Shown here: one piece after another, positions 9,591 through 19,117 of the stretch | Layout: each line of letters opens with the position of its first letter | Position numbering within the stretch: position 1 is the stretch's first letter | Assembly: GCA_003979345.1 (NCBI GenBank) | Contig: RYVZ01000005.1 | Coordinates: 62,001-126,000, forward strand | Source: Lachnospiraceae bacterium | GTDB lineage: Bacteria > Bacillota > Clostridia > Lachnospirales > Lachnospiraceae | Length of the DNA: 64,000 nucleotides | Reading direction: 5' to 3' | Position numbers and translations under genes: made by a program | The notes under the pieces: model-generated | What the model saw: only the letters and a program-made list of their open reading frames with translations | Told to the model about the DNA's origin: nothing | Database searches by the model: none

Positions 9591-11552
9591 TTAGCCGGTC
9601 ATTCTGCGGTACCATTGTTCCGCCATCAGAACTTCCCACACGATCTGTACATTTTTCTGATCCTTTTGAAACCGTTTCCATATCCGCGCGAGCACATCCC
9701 GGTCAAAATATCCGTCCTGCACCAATCGGCTGCTTAAGATACTATCCGCCGCCCACTGTGCCGTATCCCCTGTCATCAGCCACCTTTTTAGGGGTACCGA
9801 AAAACCTTTTTTGGGTCTGTCAAGCATTTCTTTTGGCACATAGCGGTACAAGATCGTTTTCAGGATTTTTTTCGAAATGCCCGCCGTGTCATACTTGTAC
9901 CCGATCGGAATCCTATATGCAAATTCCACCACGTCACGGTCAAGCATCGGCACACGGTTTTCCAGCGAGACCGCCATACCTGCCCGGTCGACCTTCACTA
10001 AAATATCGTCCGGATGATACGTAAGCATATCCTTATACATCATCTTTCCCATACTGTCCGCAATACCGTTTCCGCTATATTTTCCTCCTTTGGGCTCCTC
10101 CAGCCGGTTTTTGTTTCTTTCCTTCTTCCCGCCGCCCGGGATCCGGCATTCGGACAGAACGTCCACACCGCTTCCCTTAACGCCCAATACCAGCCGCTCC
10201 GCGTCCCAGTCGGTATGATAACAGACCGCTTCATGAAGTCTCTCCGGCGTTTCCGCCCGCAGGCAGCAGGCAGCCCGATACACGCTGCCTGCGCTTCGGA
10301 TCCCGGGAATCCCCATAACTGCCGCTCCCGCACGCCGGAGCCATGCGGGAAGACTCTGCGTTTTTTGATAAAGCGCCGATATTTTAGGATACGTATTATA
10401 TCCGCAGAACAATTCGTCCCCCGCGTCCCCTGACAGCGCCACTGTCACTTTACTTTTTGCAAGTCTGCTGACAAGATAAGTAGGAATCTGCGAAGAATCC
10501 GCAAACGGTTCTGTGAAAATTTCCGAAAGACGCGGAATCACCTCAAGCAGATCGTTCTCCGTGACATAGAGCTGCGTGTGATCCGTTCCGAGATGCTCCG
10601 CGATCTCTTTTGCAAACTGCGCCTCATTATATTTGGGGTCATCAAAGCCAATCGTAAACGTCTTGACAGGCGCTTTGCTGACTTTCTGCATCAGGGACAC
10701 GATCAGCGGGGAATCGATTCCCCCTGACAGAAACGCCCCCACCGGCACATCGGACATCATCTGTCCGCGCACGGCATCCGTCAGCAGATTCTCCAGCCGA
10801 TCCGCCGCCTCGCGCTCCGAACCCTCAAAAGGTTGTTGCGCCCCTTTGCGCGCCGCCCGCTCCATCGACCAGTAGCATCCATACGCCATATCCGCCGGCG
10901 TGAAGGGCGCCCTGACCGTCAGCGTGCATCCCGCCTCCAGCTTGTAGATTCCCTCATACACGGAAAATGGCGCCGGTATAAAGCCATAGCGCATATAAAG
11001 CGAGAGCGCTTCCCTGTTTATGACCGGTTGAAAACCAGGATAAGCCCTGAGCGCTTCCAGATCCGAAAAAAAGACAAATTCCTCACCGGCAAATCCATAG
11101 TACAGCGGCTTTTCTCCCACTCTGTCCCGCATCAGTGCAAGTGTCCTCTCCTGCCTGTCATAAAGTGCCGCGGCAAACATGCCTTTCATTTTCGAAAGCG
11201 CCCGATCTACGCCGTATTCCGCAAGTGCTTCCAACATCACTTCCGTATCGGAAGTTCCCCTAAAGTGCAGCGCAGGGCACTTTTTTAACAGTTCTTCGCG
11301 AAGCTCCGGTGCATTATAAATCTCCCCGTTATAGGTGAGTACATACCGCCCGTCCGCAGAGCTCATCGGCTGCGCGCCGTTTTCAGACAAATCCACAATC
11401 GAAAGCCTGCGATGACCGAGCATAAGCCCTGTCTGTGTATCCTGCCAATGCCCTCTTGCATCGGGACCTCTGTAGATCATGCGGTCAAGCATCTTTTCCA
11501 TGATCTCGCATGCGTCCGCTCTTCGATTGACAAATCCTGCTATCCCGCACAT
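9591..11552 (-). CDS. asparagine synthase-like glutamine amidotransferase (second copy)
   Basis: 653 residues with the same domain order as the copy at 5741-7645. Cys2 is present, RLSIVDLSENGAQPM and TYNGEIYN mark the glutaminase site, and the PP-loop is SGGIDS (276-281). It differs by an extra Gly/Lys/Glu/Asn-rich stretch at about residues 458-497 (DNA 10062-10181) just before the conserved HPDDILVKVDR, where the first copy has a shorter segment. Having two different AsnB-like enzymes next to related GT4 genes suggests amidation of two sugar residues, or one copy of relaxed function. The spacer to the next gene is 16 bases. A housekeeping asparagine role cannot be excluded. Confidence 0.9.
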   Translation of the reverse strand: MCGIAGFVNRRADACEIMEKMLDRMIYRGPDARGHWQDTQTGLMLGHRRLSIVDLSENGAQPMSSADGRYVLTYNGEIYNAPELREELLKKCPALHFRGTSDTEVMLEALAEYGVDRALSKMKGMFAAALYDRQERTLALMRDRVGEKPLYYGFAGEEFVFFSDLEALRAYPGFQPVINREALSLYMRYGFIPAPFSVYEGIYKLEAGCTLTVRAPFTPADMAYGCYWSMERAARKGAQQPFEGSEREAADRLENLLTDAVRGQMMSDVPVGAFLSGGIDSPLIVSLMQKVSKAPVKTFTIGFDDPKYNEAQFAKEIAEHLGTDHTQLYVTENDLLEVIPRLSEIFTEPFADSSQIPTYLVSRLAKSKVTVALSGDAGDELFCGYNTYPKISALYQKTQSLPAWLRRAGAAVMGIPGIRSAGSVYRAACCLRAETPERLHEAVCYHTDWDAERLVLGVKGSGVDVLSECRIPGGGKKERNKNRLEEPKGGKYSGNGIADSMGKMMYKDMLTYHPDDILVKVDRAGMAVSLENRVPMLDRDVVEFAYRIPIGYKYDTAGISKKILKTILYRYVPKEMLDRPKKGFSVPLKRWLMTGDTAQWAADSILSSRLVQDGYFDRDVLARIWKRFQKDQKNVQIVWEVLMAEQWYRRMTG

Positions 11553-11567
11553 ATTCAGCCGTCACCC

Positions 11568-12713
11568 TCATTTTCTGCCGCTGTTTTTCTGTTCTCTTTT
11601 GCCGCGGCTGCTCCTTCTTGCTTCGATCAGCCTGTCCCACTCCTGATAAATCCTCTCCGGTGCAAGCCGCTTCGTGATTTCCTGCGCGCTTCTGCCCATA
11701 CATGCCGCGCGCTCCGGATCCTTCAGCAGAAACGCCATTGCCTCCGTGAGCTTTCCTTCCTCACCGACCGGCACCAGAACTCCGTTTTCGCCGGAGCGAA
11801 TCAGCTCGCGCGGCGCACCGCACGGACAGTCCGTAGCGATGCAGGGCACTCCGAGCGCCATCGCCTCCAGCAGCGCGTTCGGCATTCCTTCATAAACAGA
11901 CGGAAGCACAAACAGCGAAGCTTTACCGACTGCGTCAAAAATATCATCCGTATTTCCTTTGATTTCTACGTTCTGCTCCAGTCCTTCTTTTCCGATCAGC
12001 GCTTCCATCTCTTCCCTCATGCTCCCCTCCCCGTAAAACAGCAGACGGTATTCGGGATAAGATTTATGAATCCGGGCAAATGCCCGTATCAGCAGAAGCG
12101 GCGCTTTCTGCGCCTCAAGTCTCCCGACTGCGACGATCTCCTTTCTGGACATTGCCGAAGAAGGAACATCCAGAAATTCTTTTGCGAGCGGATTCGGGAT
12201 GACGACGCTGTCCTCAGTGATCTTCCGGGAGAACGAAAAATACTCCCGCGCCTGTCCGGTCTGAAAAACATATCCATCCGCACGCGGATACAGCTTTTTC
12301 ATAAGCATGCGCCGTATCCGTGATGCATATTCTTTTGCCGGGTCGTTCCTGACACTAATGATGACCGGATATTCCCGCTTTGGAAGCGACGTGATCAGAA
12401 AATTCGGTTCAGGCAGAAAACTGATGAGCACGCCGGTTTTTTCTTTTCTTTTCTCCACCCGGCGAAGTAACGACGACAACCGCTTCCTGCGCCTCGCAAA
12501 ACGGAGCGCCATATTCTGTGTGTACTGCTCCCGGCTTCGGTCGACATACAACACTTCAACAGCAGAATCCAAAGCATACTCCGGCTTTGCCGCCATCAGA
12601 CTGATAACCGTCACGCGGTAATGCCTGACAAAATGTCCGTTGCATAGATTGCAGATCACGCGCTCCGCCCCGCCCTTTGTCAGGGAGAGCGTTAAAAAAA
12701 TCAATCGTTCCAT
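11568..12713 (-). CDS. GT4 glycosyltransferase b
   Basis: 381-residue GT4 enzyme. Its N-terminus is LTLSLTKGGAERVICNLCNG. The donor domain carries AVGRLEAQKAPLLLIRAF, PSVYEGMPNALLEAMALG and ATDCPCGAP, closely matching the GT4 enzyme at 8477-9574. The C-terminus is basic (RRSSRGKREQK), which may favour membrane contact. The start at 12713 has only a distant GAGG as a possible ribosome site, so translation may depend on coupling. It lies directly upstream of the second amidotransferase, repeating the order GT4-AsnB seen in this part of the operon. The sugar donor is not known. Confidence 0.88.
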   Translation of the reverse strand: MERLIFLTLSLTKGGAERVICNLCNGHFVRHYRVTVISLMAAKPEYALDSAVEVLYVDRSREQYTQNMALRFARRRKRLSSLLRRVEKRKEKTGVLISFLPEPNFLITSLPKREYPVIISVRNDPAKEYASRIRRMLMKKLYPRADGYVFQTGQAREYFSFSRKITEDSVVIPNPLAKEFLDVPSSAMSRKEIVAVGRLEAQKAPLLLIRAFARIHKSYPEYRLLFYGEGSMREEMEALIGKEGLEQNVEIKGNTDDIFDAVGKASLFVLPSVYEGMPNALLEAMALGVPCIATDCPCGAPRELIRSGENGVLVPVGEEGKLTEAMAFLLKDPERAACMGRSAQEITKRLAPERIYQEWDRLIEARRSSRGKREQKNSGRK

Positions 12714-12808
12714 AACTGTATGATATGCCTCGCCTTCTCATCCCGCATGCCGGACTGTCTCTTTGCAGGATGCTTCACCTTATCCCGCCCCCGGAGCGTA
12801 AAACATCA

Positions 12809-13966
12809 TCAGGAATCCGCACAAAGTTCTTCCACATAGTCCTTCCACTGTCCGTATATCCGCTCCCCGTTTGCAAGCTCCCCGATCTTCCCTGCTTCCG
12901 TGCCGAGCCTTTCGGCATACTCCGGATCGCGCAGCATTTTCTCCATCGCCGATGCCAGCGCGTCAGAATCTCCCGTGGGAACAAGGCAGCCGTTTACGCC
13001 GTCTTTAATCACCATAGCTGCACCGCCGCACGGACAATCTGTCGCAATCACGGGCATACACATCGCCATCGCCTCCATCAATGCGTTCGGAAGTCCTTCA
13101 TAATCCGAAGATAAAACGAACAGGGCGCAGTCTGGGATTTCTTTTTCGAGGCTGTCGCTGCTTCCGCAAAATACAACCGCATTTTCTAATCGATATTCGC
13201 GCACAAGTCCGTCTAATTGCTCTTTTGTCCCGTCCCCGCTGTCGCTGCCGTAAATGCGCAGCTCATATCCCGGCAGCGTTTCGCCAAGCTTTGCAAACGC
13301 CCTGATCAGGAGCGCCTGATTTTTCTGTACCGCAATCCGTCCCACATTGACAATGACTTTTTTCCGGGTTTCCGGCGCATCGACATGCAGATATTTTTCA
13401 TTGATCGGGTTTAATATGATCCTTGACTTTTCCCTCAGCACGGCAGGAAAAAACGCCTGCGCCTCCTTTGTCTGAAACACACATCCGTCCGCTTTGTAAA
13501 GATACTTCCGGTTAAACAGCGCATTCGGCCGCCCCGTATAATCCTTATTCGGGTCGTTTCTCACCGACACAAGAACCGGGCAGATTCCCTTCGCTGCCGG
13601 AACCGCCCGGTAATTAGCGCTCTTTCCGAACGCGATCACCAGATCGGGAGCCTCACTTTTTAACACACGCCTAAGACGCGCCCGCCTCTGCCGGATATTT
13701 AAGAACCGCCTGACAACGCCTGTCTTCTCTCCATGCCGCCGTGCTCCGCTTCCTGCATCCACGCCGGCGTCAATGCGCTCAACCCCATCCGGCAGATCAT
13801 ACTCCGTCCTGGCAGTTTCCTCCGTAACAATCTTAACTTCATAGCCGTCACGCGCAAAGTAACCGGAAAGATTCACAACCACACGCTCGGCTCCGCCTCT
13901 TGACAAATTATGAATATGAAAAATCAGTTTTTTCGTAAATCTATTTTTCAGTCTTTCTCCGCTCAT
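12809..13966 (-). CDS. GT4 glycosyltransferase c
   Basis: 385-residue GT4 enzyme, third of the tandem paralogues. Motifs are HIHNLSRGGAERVVVNLSGY near the start, NVGRIAVQKNQALLIRAF, SSDYEGLPNALMEAMAM and ATDCPCGG. The start is placed at 13966 because that ATG lies one base after the stop of the preceding gene (TAAGATG), a typical coupled start; an in-frame ATG 51 bases further upstream would lie inside the neighbour and lacks a ribosome site. It has diverged further from the other two copies. Likely role: addition of one HexNAc-type sugar to the lipid-linked repeat unit. Confidence 0.88.
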   Translation of the reverse strand: MSGERLKNRFTKKLIFHIHNLSRGGAERVVVNLSGYFARDGYEVKIVTEETARTEYDLPDGVERIDAGVDAGSGARRHGEKTGVVRRFLNIRQRRARLRRVLKSEAPDLVIAFGKSANYRAVPAAKGICPVLVSVRNDPNKDYTGRPNALFNRKYLYKADGCVFQTKEAQAFFPAVLREKSRIILNPINEKYLHVDAPETRKKVIVNVGRIAVQKNQALLIRAFAKLGETLPGYELRIYGSDSGDGTKEQLDGLVREYRLENAVVFCGSSDSLEKEIPDCALFVLSSDYEGLPNALMEAMAMCMPVIATDCPCGGAAMVIKDGVNGCLVPTGDSDALASAMEKMLRDPEYAERLGTEAGKIGELANGERIYGQWKDYVEELCADS

Positions 13967-13967
13967 C

Positions 13968-15101
13968 TTATTTACCGTTCTGTTTTTTAGACGCTTCTGT
14001 GCAGAAATAATTCTCATACCACTTTACAAGCTTCCGAATATCATACCCTGCCTGTGCGATCGCTTCCTGCTGGCAGTCACGGTTATCCGGAAACCTCCCG
14101 GCGCTGCTCTGATAAAGTGCGGCTGCATCCGCCGCCCATGCCTCCTTCGGCTCGTCAATGGACTTCCATGTGATCAATCCGTCCGTTACCTTAACGCCCG
14201 CATCTACCGCTTTTGAAATCAGACAGGGCAGTCCCGCCGCCTGCGCCTCGATCAGGGTCAGCGGCAGCCCTTCAAACACGGACGGGAAGATCAGGACATC
14301 CATTGCGGACAAAAACGCATCCACATCATGCCGGACTCCGGTAAAAAATACATTATCCCGAATGCCAAGCCGTTCCGCTTCCCGCTCCATCTGCTCCCGC
14401 AATTCTCCGTCGCCGATGCAGAAAAATGCGGCGCGTTCATCCATCCGGGAAATCTCCTGATAAATCTCAAGTAAAAACGTATGGTTCTTCGACGCAATAA
14501 AATTTGCCACATGCCCGTAAATATGCCTGTCTTCGAGGGAAAACTCCCTGCGGATACGCGCGCGTTTTTCCGGATCAAAGCAAAACTTCCCGATATCGAC
14601 TGCATTGTGGACGACCGTGCATTCTTTTTTTCCAAACATCCATATACCGGCAGCTTTCGAGCAGGCAAATCTGCCGATCTTACAAAACCGCAACAGCAGC
14701 TTTCCAAGCTTGTGCAGCAGCTTTTTCGGATCGGTCGTATTATGGGAATGACAGACTGCCCATGCTCCCGCCCGCGACGCTGTGATGACCTGCGGCGCGA
14801 CCAGCGCATTTGGCGTATGCCGTATCACGACAGGATAATGCCCGTCCTTTACGATCCGGTACAGTCCCTTTAAGTTGGCAGCCGGATGTGCGGTCAGGCG
14901 CGGCAGCGCATAAATCCTTCCACCCATGTCCCTGATCTCTTTTTCATAACCGGCGTCGCCGCTCTGATGCACGATAAAATCAAACTGCACTTTCGTGCGG
15001 TCAATTGTCCGGTACAGATTCATGATAAAATTTTCCATGCCGCCCGGATGCATCGAACCAACGATATGAAGCACCCTGACCGGTTCTTGTTCACTGATCA
15101 T
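13968..15101 (-). CDS. GT4 glycosyltransferase d (EpsF-like)
   Basis: 377-residue GT4 enzyme not closely related to the three beside it. The N-terminus is RVLHIVGSMHPGGMENFIMN, and the donor domain includes GHVANFIASKNHTFLLEI and FPSVFEGLPLTLIEAQAAG. The MHPGG(M/I)E pattern is typical of EPS enzymes annotated as EpsF or CapM-like. The start at 15101 has GGAAAGGT upstream; an in-frame ATG 30 bases upstream is possible but has no site. It is coupled to the next gene by a one-base gap. Acceptor and donor sugars are unknown. Confidence 0.87.
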   Translation of the reverse strand: MISEQEPVRVLHIVGSMHPGGMENFIMNLYRTIDRTKVQFDFIVHQSGDAGYEKEIRDMGGRIYALPRLTAHPAANLKGLYRIVKDGHYPVVIRHTPNALVAPQVITASRAGAWAVCHSHNTTDPKKLLHKLGKLLLRFCKIGRFACSKAAGIWMFGKKECTVVHNAVDIGKFCFDPEKRARIRREFSLEDRHIYGHVANFIASKNHTFLLEIYQEISRMDERAAFFCIGDGELREQMEREAERLGIRDNVFFTGVRHDVDAFLSAMDVLIFPSVFEGLPLTLIEAQAAGLPCLISKAVDAGVKVTDGLITWKSIDEPKEAWAADAAALYQSSAGRFPDNRDCQQEAIAQAGYDIRKLVKWYENYFCTEASKKQNGK

Positions 15102-15213
15102 TCCTATACCTTTCCGCCTGTTCCATTTCACACAACGCCATGATTTTCAATTGCCGTCAATTCGAGCCTGCACAGATATCTGCCCTCCACCCGGCTTCAT
15201 GCCTCATGTATGA

Positions 15214-16188
15214 TCACAGGTTTTCCCGATACCAGTCGATCGCAAGCGCAATCCCTTTTGCAAAATCATATTCCGGTTCGTAACCCAAAAGTTTCCTCGC
15301 CTTACTGATGTCCGCATTCGAATGCTTGATATCGCCTGCACGGTCCGGACCGAACTTCGGCTCGATCGTTTTTCCAAGCGCCTTGCAGAGGTCGTAATAA
15401 ATATCGATCAGATATTCCCTGCCCCCATACGCAATATTAAATGCATTGCCCGCCGCCTCGCCGGGCGCAAGACATGCTTTTAAGTTCGCCTCAATGACAT
15501 TATCAATATAGGTAAAATCACGGGACTGCTTTCCGTCCCCGTTGATCGTCGGCGCCTCATCATGCAGAAGCTGCCGGATAAACTTCGGGATGACCGCCGC
15601 ATACGCGCCGTCCGGATCCTGCCTTCTGCCAAATACATTAAAATAGCGCATCCCGTAGGTATCAAGACCGTACAGCTTATGATAGAGCTTCCCGTATTCC
15701 TCGTCCGCCCGCTTAGTCAGTGCATACGGAGAGAGCAGATTACCCTCCTCTCCTTCCACCTTCGGCAGTACCGGATGGTCACCGTAGACGGAGGAGCTTG
15801 ACGCATAGACAAATTTTTTGACGCCGCACTGCCTTGCCGCCTCCATCATGTTTAACGTTCCGCGAATATTGATTTCTTCATATAACAGCGGCATTTCAAT
15901 GCTACGCGGCACGCTGCCCCACGCCGCCTGATGCAGCACAAAATCCACGCCCTCACAAGCTTTCATGCAGGTGTCAAAATCGCGGATATCGCCTTTGATA
16001 AACGTATAATTTTTTCTGTCAGACAAAAAATCAATGTTTTCCTGTTTTCCGGTCGAGAGATCGTCCAGGCATCTCACCGTATATCCCATCCCTGTCAGAG
16101 CATCGCAGAGATTCGAGCCGATAAAGCCTGCGCCGCCCGTGACCAAAAATACACTTTCTTTCTCAAATTTCAGATTCTGATAGCCCAT
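15214..16188 (-). CDS. wbpP: WbpP/TviC-type UDP-HexNAc(A) 4-epimerase
   Basis: 324-residue short-chain dehydrogenase/reductase. Motifs are GGAGFIGSN (NAD-binding loop, about 18-26), DDLSTGKQENI, HQAAWGSVPRSI, ASSSSVYGDHP and the YALTK catalytic Tyr/Lys. The GSVPRS and YFNVFGRRQDP blocks closely match WbpP (UDP-GlcNAc/GalNAc epimerase) and TviC (acting on the uronic acid form). It would convert UDP-GlcNAc to UDP-GalNAc, or the N-acetylglucosaminuronate to its galacto form. The WbpO/TviB-type dehydrogenase at 20064-21380 completes the pathway. AAGGAG lies upstream of the start. The exact substrate (oxidised or not) is not decidable here. Confidence 0.87.
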   Translation of the reverse strand: MGYQNLKFEKESVFLVTGGAGFIGSNLCDALTGMGYTVRCLDDLSTGKQENIDFLSDRKNYTFIKGDIRDFDTCMKACEGVDFVLHQAAWGSVPRSIEMPLLYEEINIRGTLNMMEAARQCGVKKFVYASSSSVYGDHPVLPKVEGEEGNLLSPYALTKRADEEYGKLYHKLYGLDTYGMRYFNVFGRRQDPDGAYAAVIPKFIRQLLHDEAPTINGDGKQSRDFTYIDNVIEANLKACLAPGEAAGNAFNIAYGGREYLIDIYYDLCKALGKTIEPKFGPDRAGDIKHSNADISKARKLLGYEPEYDFAKGIALAIDWYRENL

Positions 16189-16248
16189 TCTTTTTTCTCC
16201 TTAACCGTTTTCCTGCTGTTTTCCGTAGCAGCACAATACCTGTAGAGG

Positions 16249-17778
16249 TCACTCAGGCTGCGTACATATCTCCGCACCGGACGTCCCGCCGCGCCTGATC
16301 CGGTATGCTTCCCAGACGCATACGAGTCCTGCCAGATAAAAAAGTGACATATTGTAAATCATATAACGCGACAGACACATGATCGTGAGCGCCGTCGCGC
16401 ATACGTTAGCCGCCGTCATCAAAAGCACAATTGCCATAAGCCACGCGGCAGCTCTTCCCTGCGCTTTTCGAAAAAGAACGCACATGAGTACCACTGCCGC
16501 CGCATAAATGAACAGCGCATAGATACTGAACACGGGAGATAACAGCGACACCGTCCGAACAAAACCGCCCGCCGCCACATAGAGATACGTCGTAAGATAA
16601 CTGCCGATACAGTGCGGCAGCAGCGCTTTCATCAGCCGCCCCCCCGTCTTATCCATGATCACGCGTATCTCTGATCCGTCTTCTGCACTCTCCGGCAAAG
16701 TTTCCCGTTCTGCCCATGCCGCCATGCGCAGATATTCTCCCAAAATATCGAATTTGATCTTGTCATGGCTGTCTTCATGATGCCATATTCGTGCATGAAA
16801 TCCGTCCCCGGCATCCGATGCGCAGAGTTTCTCTGACCGCATCTGCGCATAAAGACCACGGAGAAGTTGCGCATCCGTTTCAGAAAGCGTATCCGCCGCT
16901 TTTAGAACTGCCTGCTCGTCCGCGCAATACAATACATTCGTCAGCAGTGTGACATTTGCCCCCGTATTTGACCGGATCCTGCCATCCGTCATTGCCGAAT
17001 GGTATACATGGATAACGCTCTGGCGTATCACAAAACCGGCTATTGTCAGCAAAAACAGCGCCAATATGCTTATGGCGCAGACCCGCCCCGACTGTGCGCT
17101 CCTGTGTGACTTTTCCGTCGGCTGCGCGCTTCTGCTCTGTTCCTGCGATTTCCTGAGAAGGATCCATTCCCGTACGATAATTGCCGCCGATACGAGCAGC
17201 CATACAAGCAGCATCGTCATAAGCTGTCCCCGCGCAAGCGCAAGAAGTAGCGCCACAATGTAGGATGCGGCAAGAAAACGCCCCTTTTTTTCCCGATAGA
17301 ACGCCTCAAACAAGATTGTTGCAAACAGTGGATAAAGCGATACGGTCAGTCCTTCGCTTAAGATCGCGTTTGTCAGCACGATTCCGGAAGACGTAAAAAC
17401 ACTCGTCATAAGATGCGGCATCAAAATAATCAAAAGCACGGCGATTCGAAACAGAAGGTTCAACTGAAACTGCCTTGTAATAAACCGGTATAAATACCAA
17501 AAGCAGAAAAAGGCAAGCACATTTTGAAAAATAACCGCCGCCCACAGGACATGCGCATCGCCCGCCGCCATGCGGCAGACCTTGAGAAACAGCGGGTAAA
17601 GCGGCTCCCTGTCGGAATAATAATGAAGATACGTTTCAGAATCAGGATACTGCCCGACACCAAAGAAAACGAGCAGGAAACAGAAAAAGGCGCCTGTGAT
17701 AAAGGGCACCATCCTGTCAAAGATCACTTCCGGCTTCTTATTCCCATCCTTTTTCTTCATTTTTTCCAAAAATATCAT
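16249..17778 (-). CDS. polytopic membrane protein, possible GT-C transferase
   Basis: 509 residues with about 10 hydrophobic segments. After the first membrane helix there is a YPDSETYLHYYSDREPLYP loop, an acidic extracytoplasmic loop like the catalytic first loop of GT-C glycosyltransferases that use lipid-phosphate sugars. It is first in its operon, behind a good promoter at 17903-17931 and with AGAGGA before the start. Its divergent neighbour is a GtrB/ArnC-like transferase that would make such a lipid-phosphate sugar. A GT-C role is therefore inferred from topology and context; no specific family match is recognised. A short low-complexity Ser/Gln/Arg segment sits around residues 193-215. 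Confidence 0.6.
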   Translation of the reverse strand: MIFLEKMKKKDGNKKPEVIFDRMVPFITGAFFCFLLVFFGVGQYPDSETYLHYYSDREPLYPLFLKVCRMAAGDAHVLWAAVIFQNVLAFFCFWYLYRFITRQFQLNLLFRIAVLLIILMPHLMTSVFTSSGIVLTNAILSEGLTVSLYPLFATILFEAFYREKKGRFLAASYIVALLLALARGQLMTMLLVWLLVSAAIIVREWILLRKSQEQSRSAQPTEKSHRSAQSGRVCAISILALFLLTIAGFVIRQSVIHVYHSAMTDGRIRSNTGANVTLLTNVLYCADEQAVLKAADTLSETDAQLLRGLYAQMRSEKLCASDAGDGFHARIWHHEDSHDKIKFDILGEYLRMAAWAERETLPESAEDGSEIRVIMDKTGGRLMKALLPHCIGSYLTTYLYVAAGGFVRTVSLLSPVFSIYALFIYAAAVVLMCVLFRKAQGRAAAWLMAIVLLMTAANVCATALTIMCLSRYMIYNMSLFYLAGLVCVWEAYRIRRGGTSGAEICTQPE

Positions 17779-17902
17779 TTACAATTCCTCTGCTAAACCC
17801 GTATTCCCCGTTCTTTTTGGAAAGCATCGGTTCCATTTATCAAACCGGCACATAAAACACTTTATCCGCTTTTCACTTAGTATACGGTAATTCTCTGACG
17901 AC

Positions 17903-17931
17903 ATGATACCACAATGTGTAAAATATGACAA
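17903..17931 (-). promoter_or_regulatory. sigma-A-type promoter for the 17778-to-1 operon
   Basis: On the minus strand TTGTCA (17931-17926) is followed after 17 bases by TATCAT (17908-17903). Both are close to consensus (5/6 each) with ideal spacing. The untranslated leader before the ATG at 17778 would be about 120 bases. It is divergent from the plus-strand promoter at 17995-18022. Confidence 0.6.
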
Positions 17932-17994
17932 CTTTTGGAAATTTTAATTGCGCCGTTTATCACGTCGGCACCGTCTGTCATTTTGTTTTACTAC

Positions 17995-18022
17995 TTGAAT
18001 TATTTCAACGATTCCTTATAAT
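17995..18022 (+). promoter_or_regulatory. sigma-A-type promoter for the GT2-deacetylase pair
   Basis: TTGAAT (17995-18000), a 16-base spacer and a perfect TATAAT (18017-18022). Transcription would start near 18029, about 20 bases before the start codon and just before the AAGGATGA ribosome site. Confidence 0.65.
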
Positions 18023-18047
18023 ATACCCTATAAAGGATGATGATCAT

Positions 18048-19040
18048 ATGCTGCCAAGAAAACCAAATCACGAATTGATACTTTATCTTGTTCTCCCCTG
18101 CTATAATGAGGAAGAAACTCTGACCTATTCAGCGGAAGCACTGACTTCAAAACTGACCTGCCTGATCCGGGACGAAAAACTCATTTCCGAAAAGAGCAGG
18201 ATTTTATTTGTAGACGACGGTTCCAAAGACCGTACATGGGATATGATCGTACAACTCTCCAATGCTTATCCGCGTCAGATCTGCGGTATTCATCTTGCGC
18301 ATAACCGCGGTCATCAGAACGCGCTTCTTGCGGGTCTCATGTATGCAAAAGACCGCTGCGACATCACGATCTCGATGGACGCTGATCTGCAGCAGGATAT
18401 CAACGCGATTGAGGACTTTCTTTCCGCCTACCGCGACGGCTGCGAGATCGTCTACGGCGTGCGCAATTCCAGAGACACGGATTCCTTTTTCAAAAAAGCG
18501 ACCGCCAGCGCATACTACAGCATGTTGAAATGGCTTGGCACTTCCGCCGAACGCAACGCTGCGGATTACAGGCTCATGAGCGCTGTCAGCCTTCAGGCTC
18601 TTTCCGAATATAGCGAAGTCAATCTGTTCCTGAGAGGACTGATCCCGAATATCGGCTTTCATAGCGGCACCGTGCATTTTAACGTAAAAATGCGCGAGCA
18701 CGGCACTTCCAAGTATACGCTTGGAAAAATGCTCAAGCTCGCGATGGATGGGATCACCTCATTTAGCATCCGCCCGATCCGCCTGATCCTGGGAGTGGGG
18801 GCACTAATCTTCCTTGTCAGCATCATTATGATCCTGATATTCATCATCGACTATTTTTGCGGTAATACTGTTCCGGGTTATGCAACCCTCTCATGCAGCA
18901 TTTGGTTTTTGGGCGGTGTACAATTATTATCAATCGGTATTATCGGCGAATATGTGGGAAGAAATTATGAGGAAACCAAAAAACGTCCGCGCTATTTCAT
19001 TGCAGACACCGTGGGCGGCGAAGATGATGACTGTAATTAA
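18048..19040 (+). CDS. GtrB/ArnC/FlmF2-like GT2 polyprenyl-phosphate glycosyltransferase
   Basis: 330 residues. The GT2 domain (about 1-230) begins LVLPCYNEEETL and shows FVDDGSKD, AHNRGHQNALLAG and SMDADLQQD (DxD region). Two C-terminal membrane helices follow (around 247-270 and 283-310), then a GEYVGRNYEETKKRPRYF tail. This layout is that of enzymes making undecaprenyl-phosphate-linked monosaccharides (GtrB, ArnC, FlmF2). The ATG at 18048 is chosen because AAGGATGA precedes it and a promoter lies just upstream; an upstream in-frame start would overlap that promoter. It is cotranscribed with a YdjC-like deacetylase 77 bases downstream, which suggests the lipid-linked sugar is N-acetylated and then deacetylated. 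Confidence 0.88.
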   Translation: MLPRKPNHELILYLVLPCYNEEETLTYSAEALTSKLTCLIRDEKLISEKSRILFVDDGSKDRTWDMIVQLSNAYPRQICGIHLAHNRGHQNALLAGLMYAKDRCDITISMDADLQQDINAIEDFLSAYRDGCEIVYGVRNSRDTDSFFKKATASAYYSMLKWLGTSAERNAADYRLMSAVSLQALSEYSEVNLFLRGLIPNIGFHSGTVHFNVKMREHGTSKYTLGKMLKLAMDGITSFSIRPIRLILGVGALIFLVSIIMILIFIIDYFCGNTVPGYATLSCSIWFLGGVQLLSIGIIGEYVGRNYEETKKRPRYFIADTVGGEDDDCN

Positions 19041-19117
19041 AACAAGAAGACATCTGTAACTAAAAAGGCATATTGAATCAAGGATATAAATCAATTGTTA
19101 TCCGGTAAGGAGACATC

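Noticed and set aside
8972..10024. 350-residue plus-strand frame opposite a GT4 and an AsnB-like gene
   Set aside because: Long, but antisense to two genes with intact motifs, no ribosome site and no recognisable domain.
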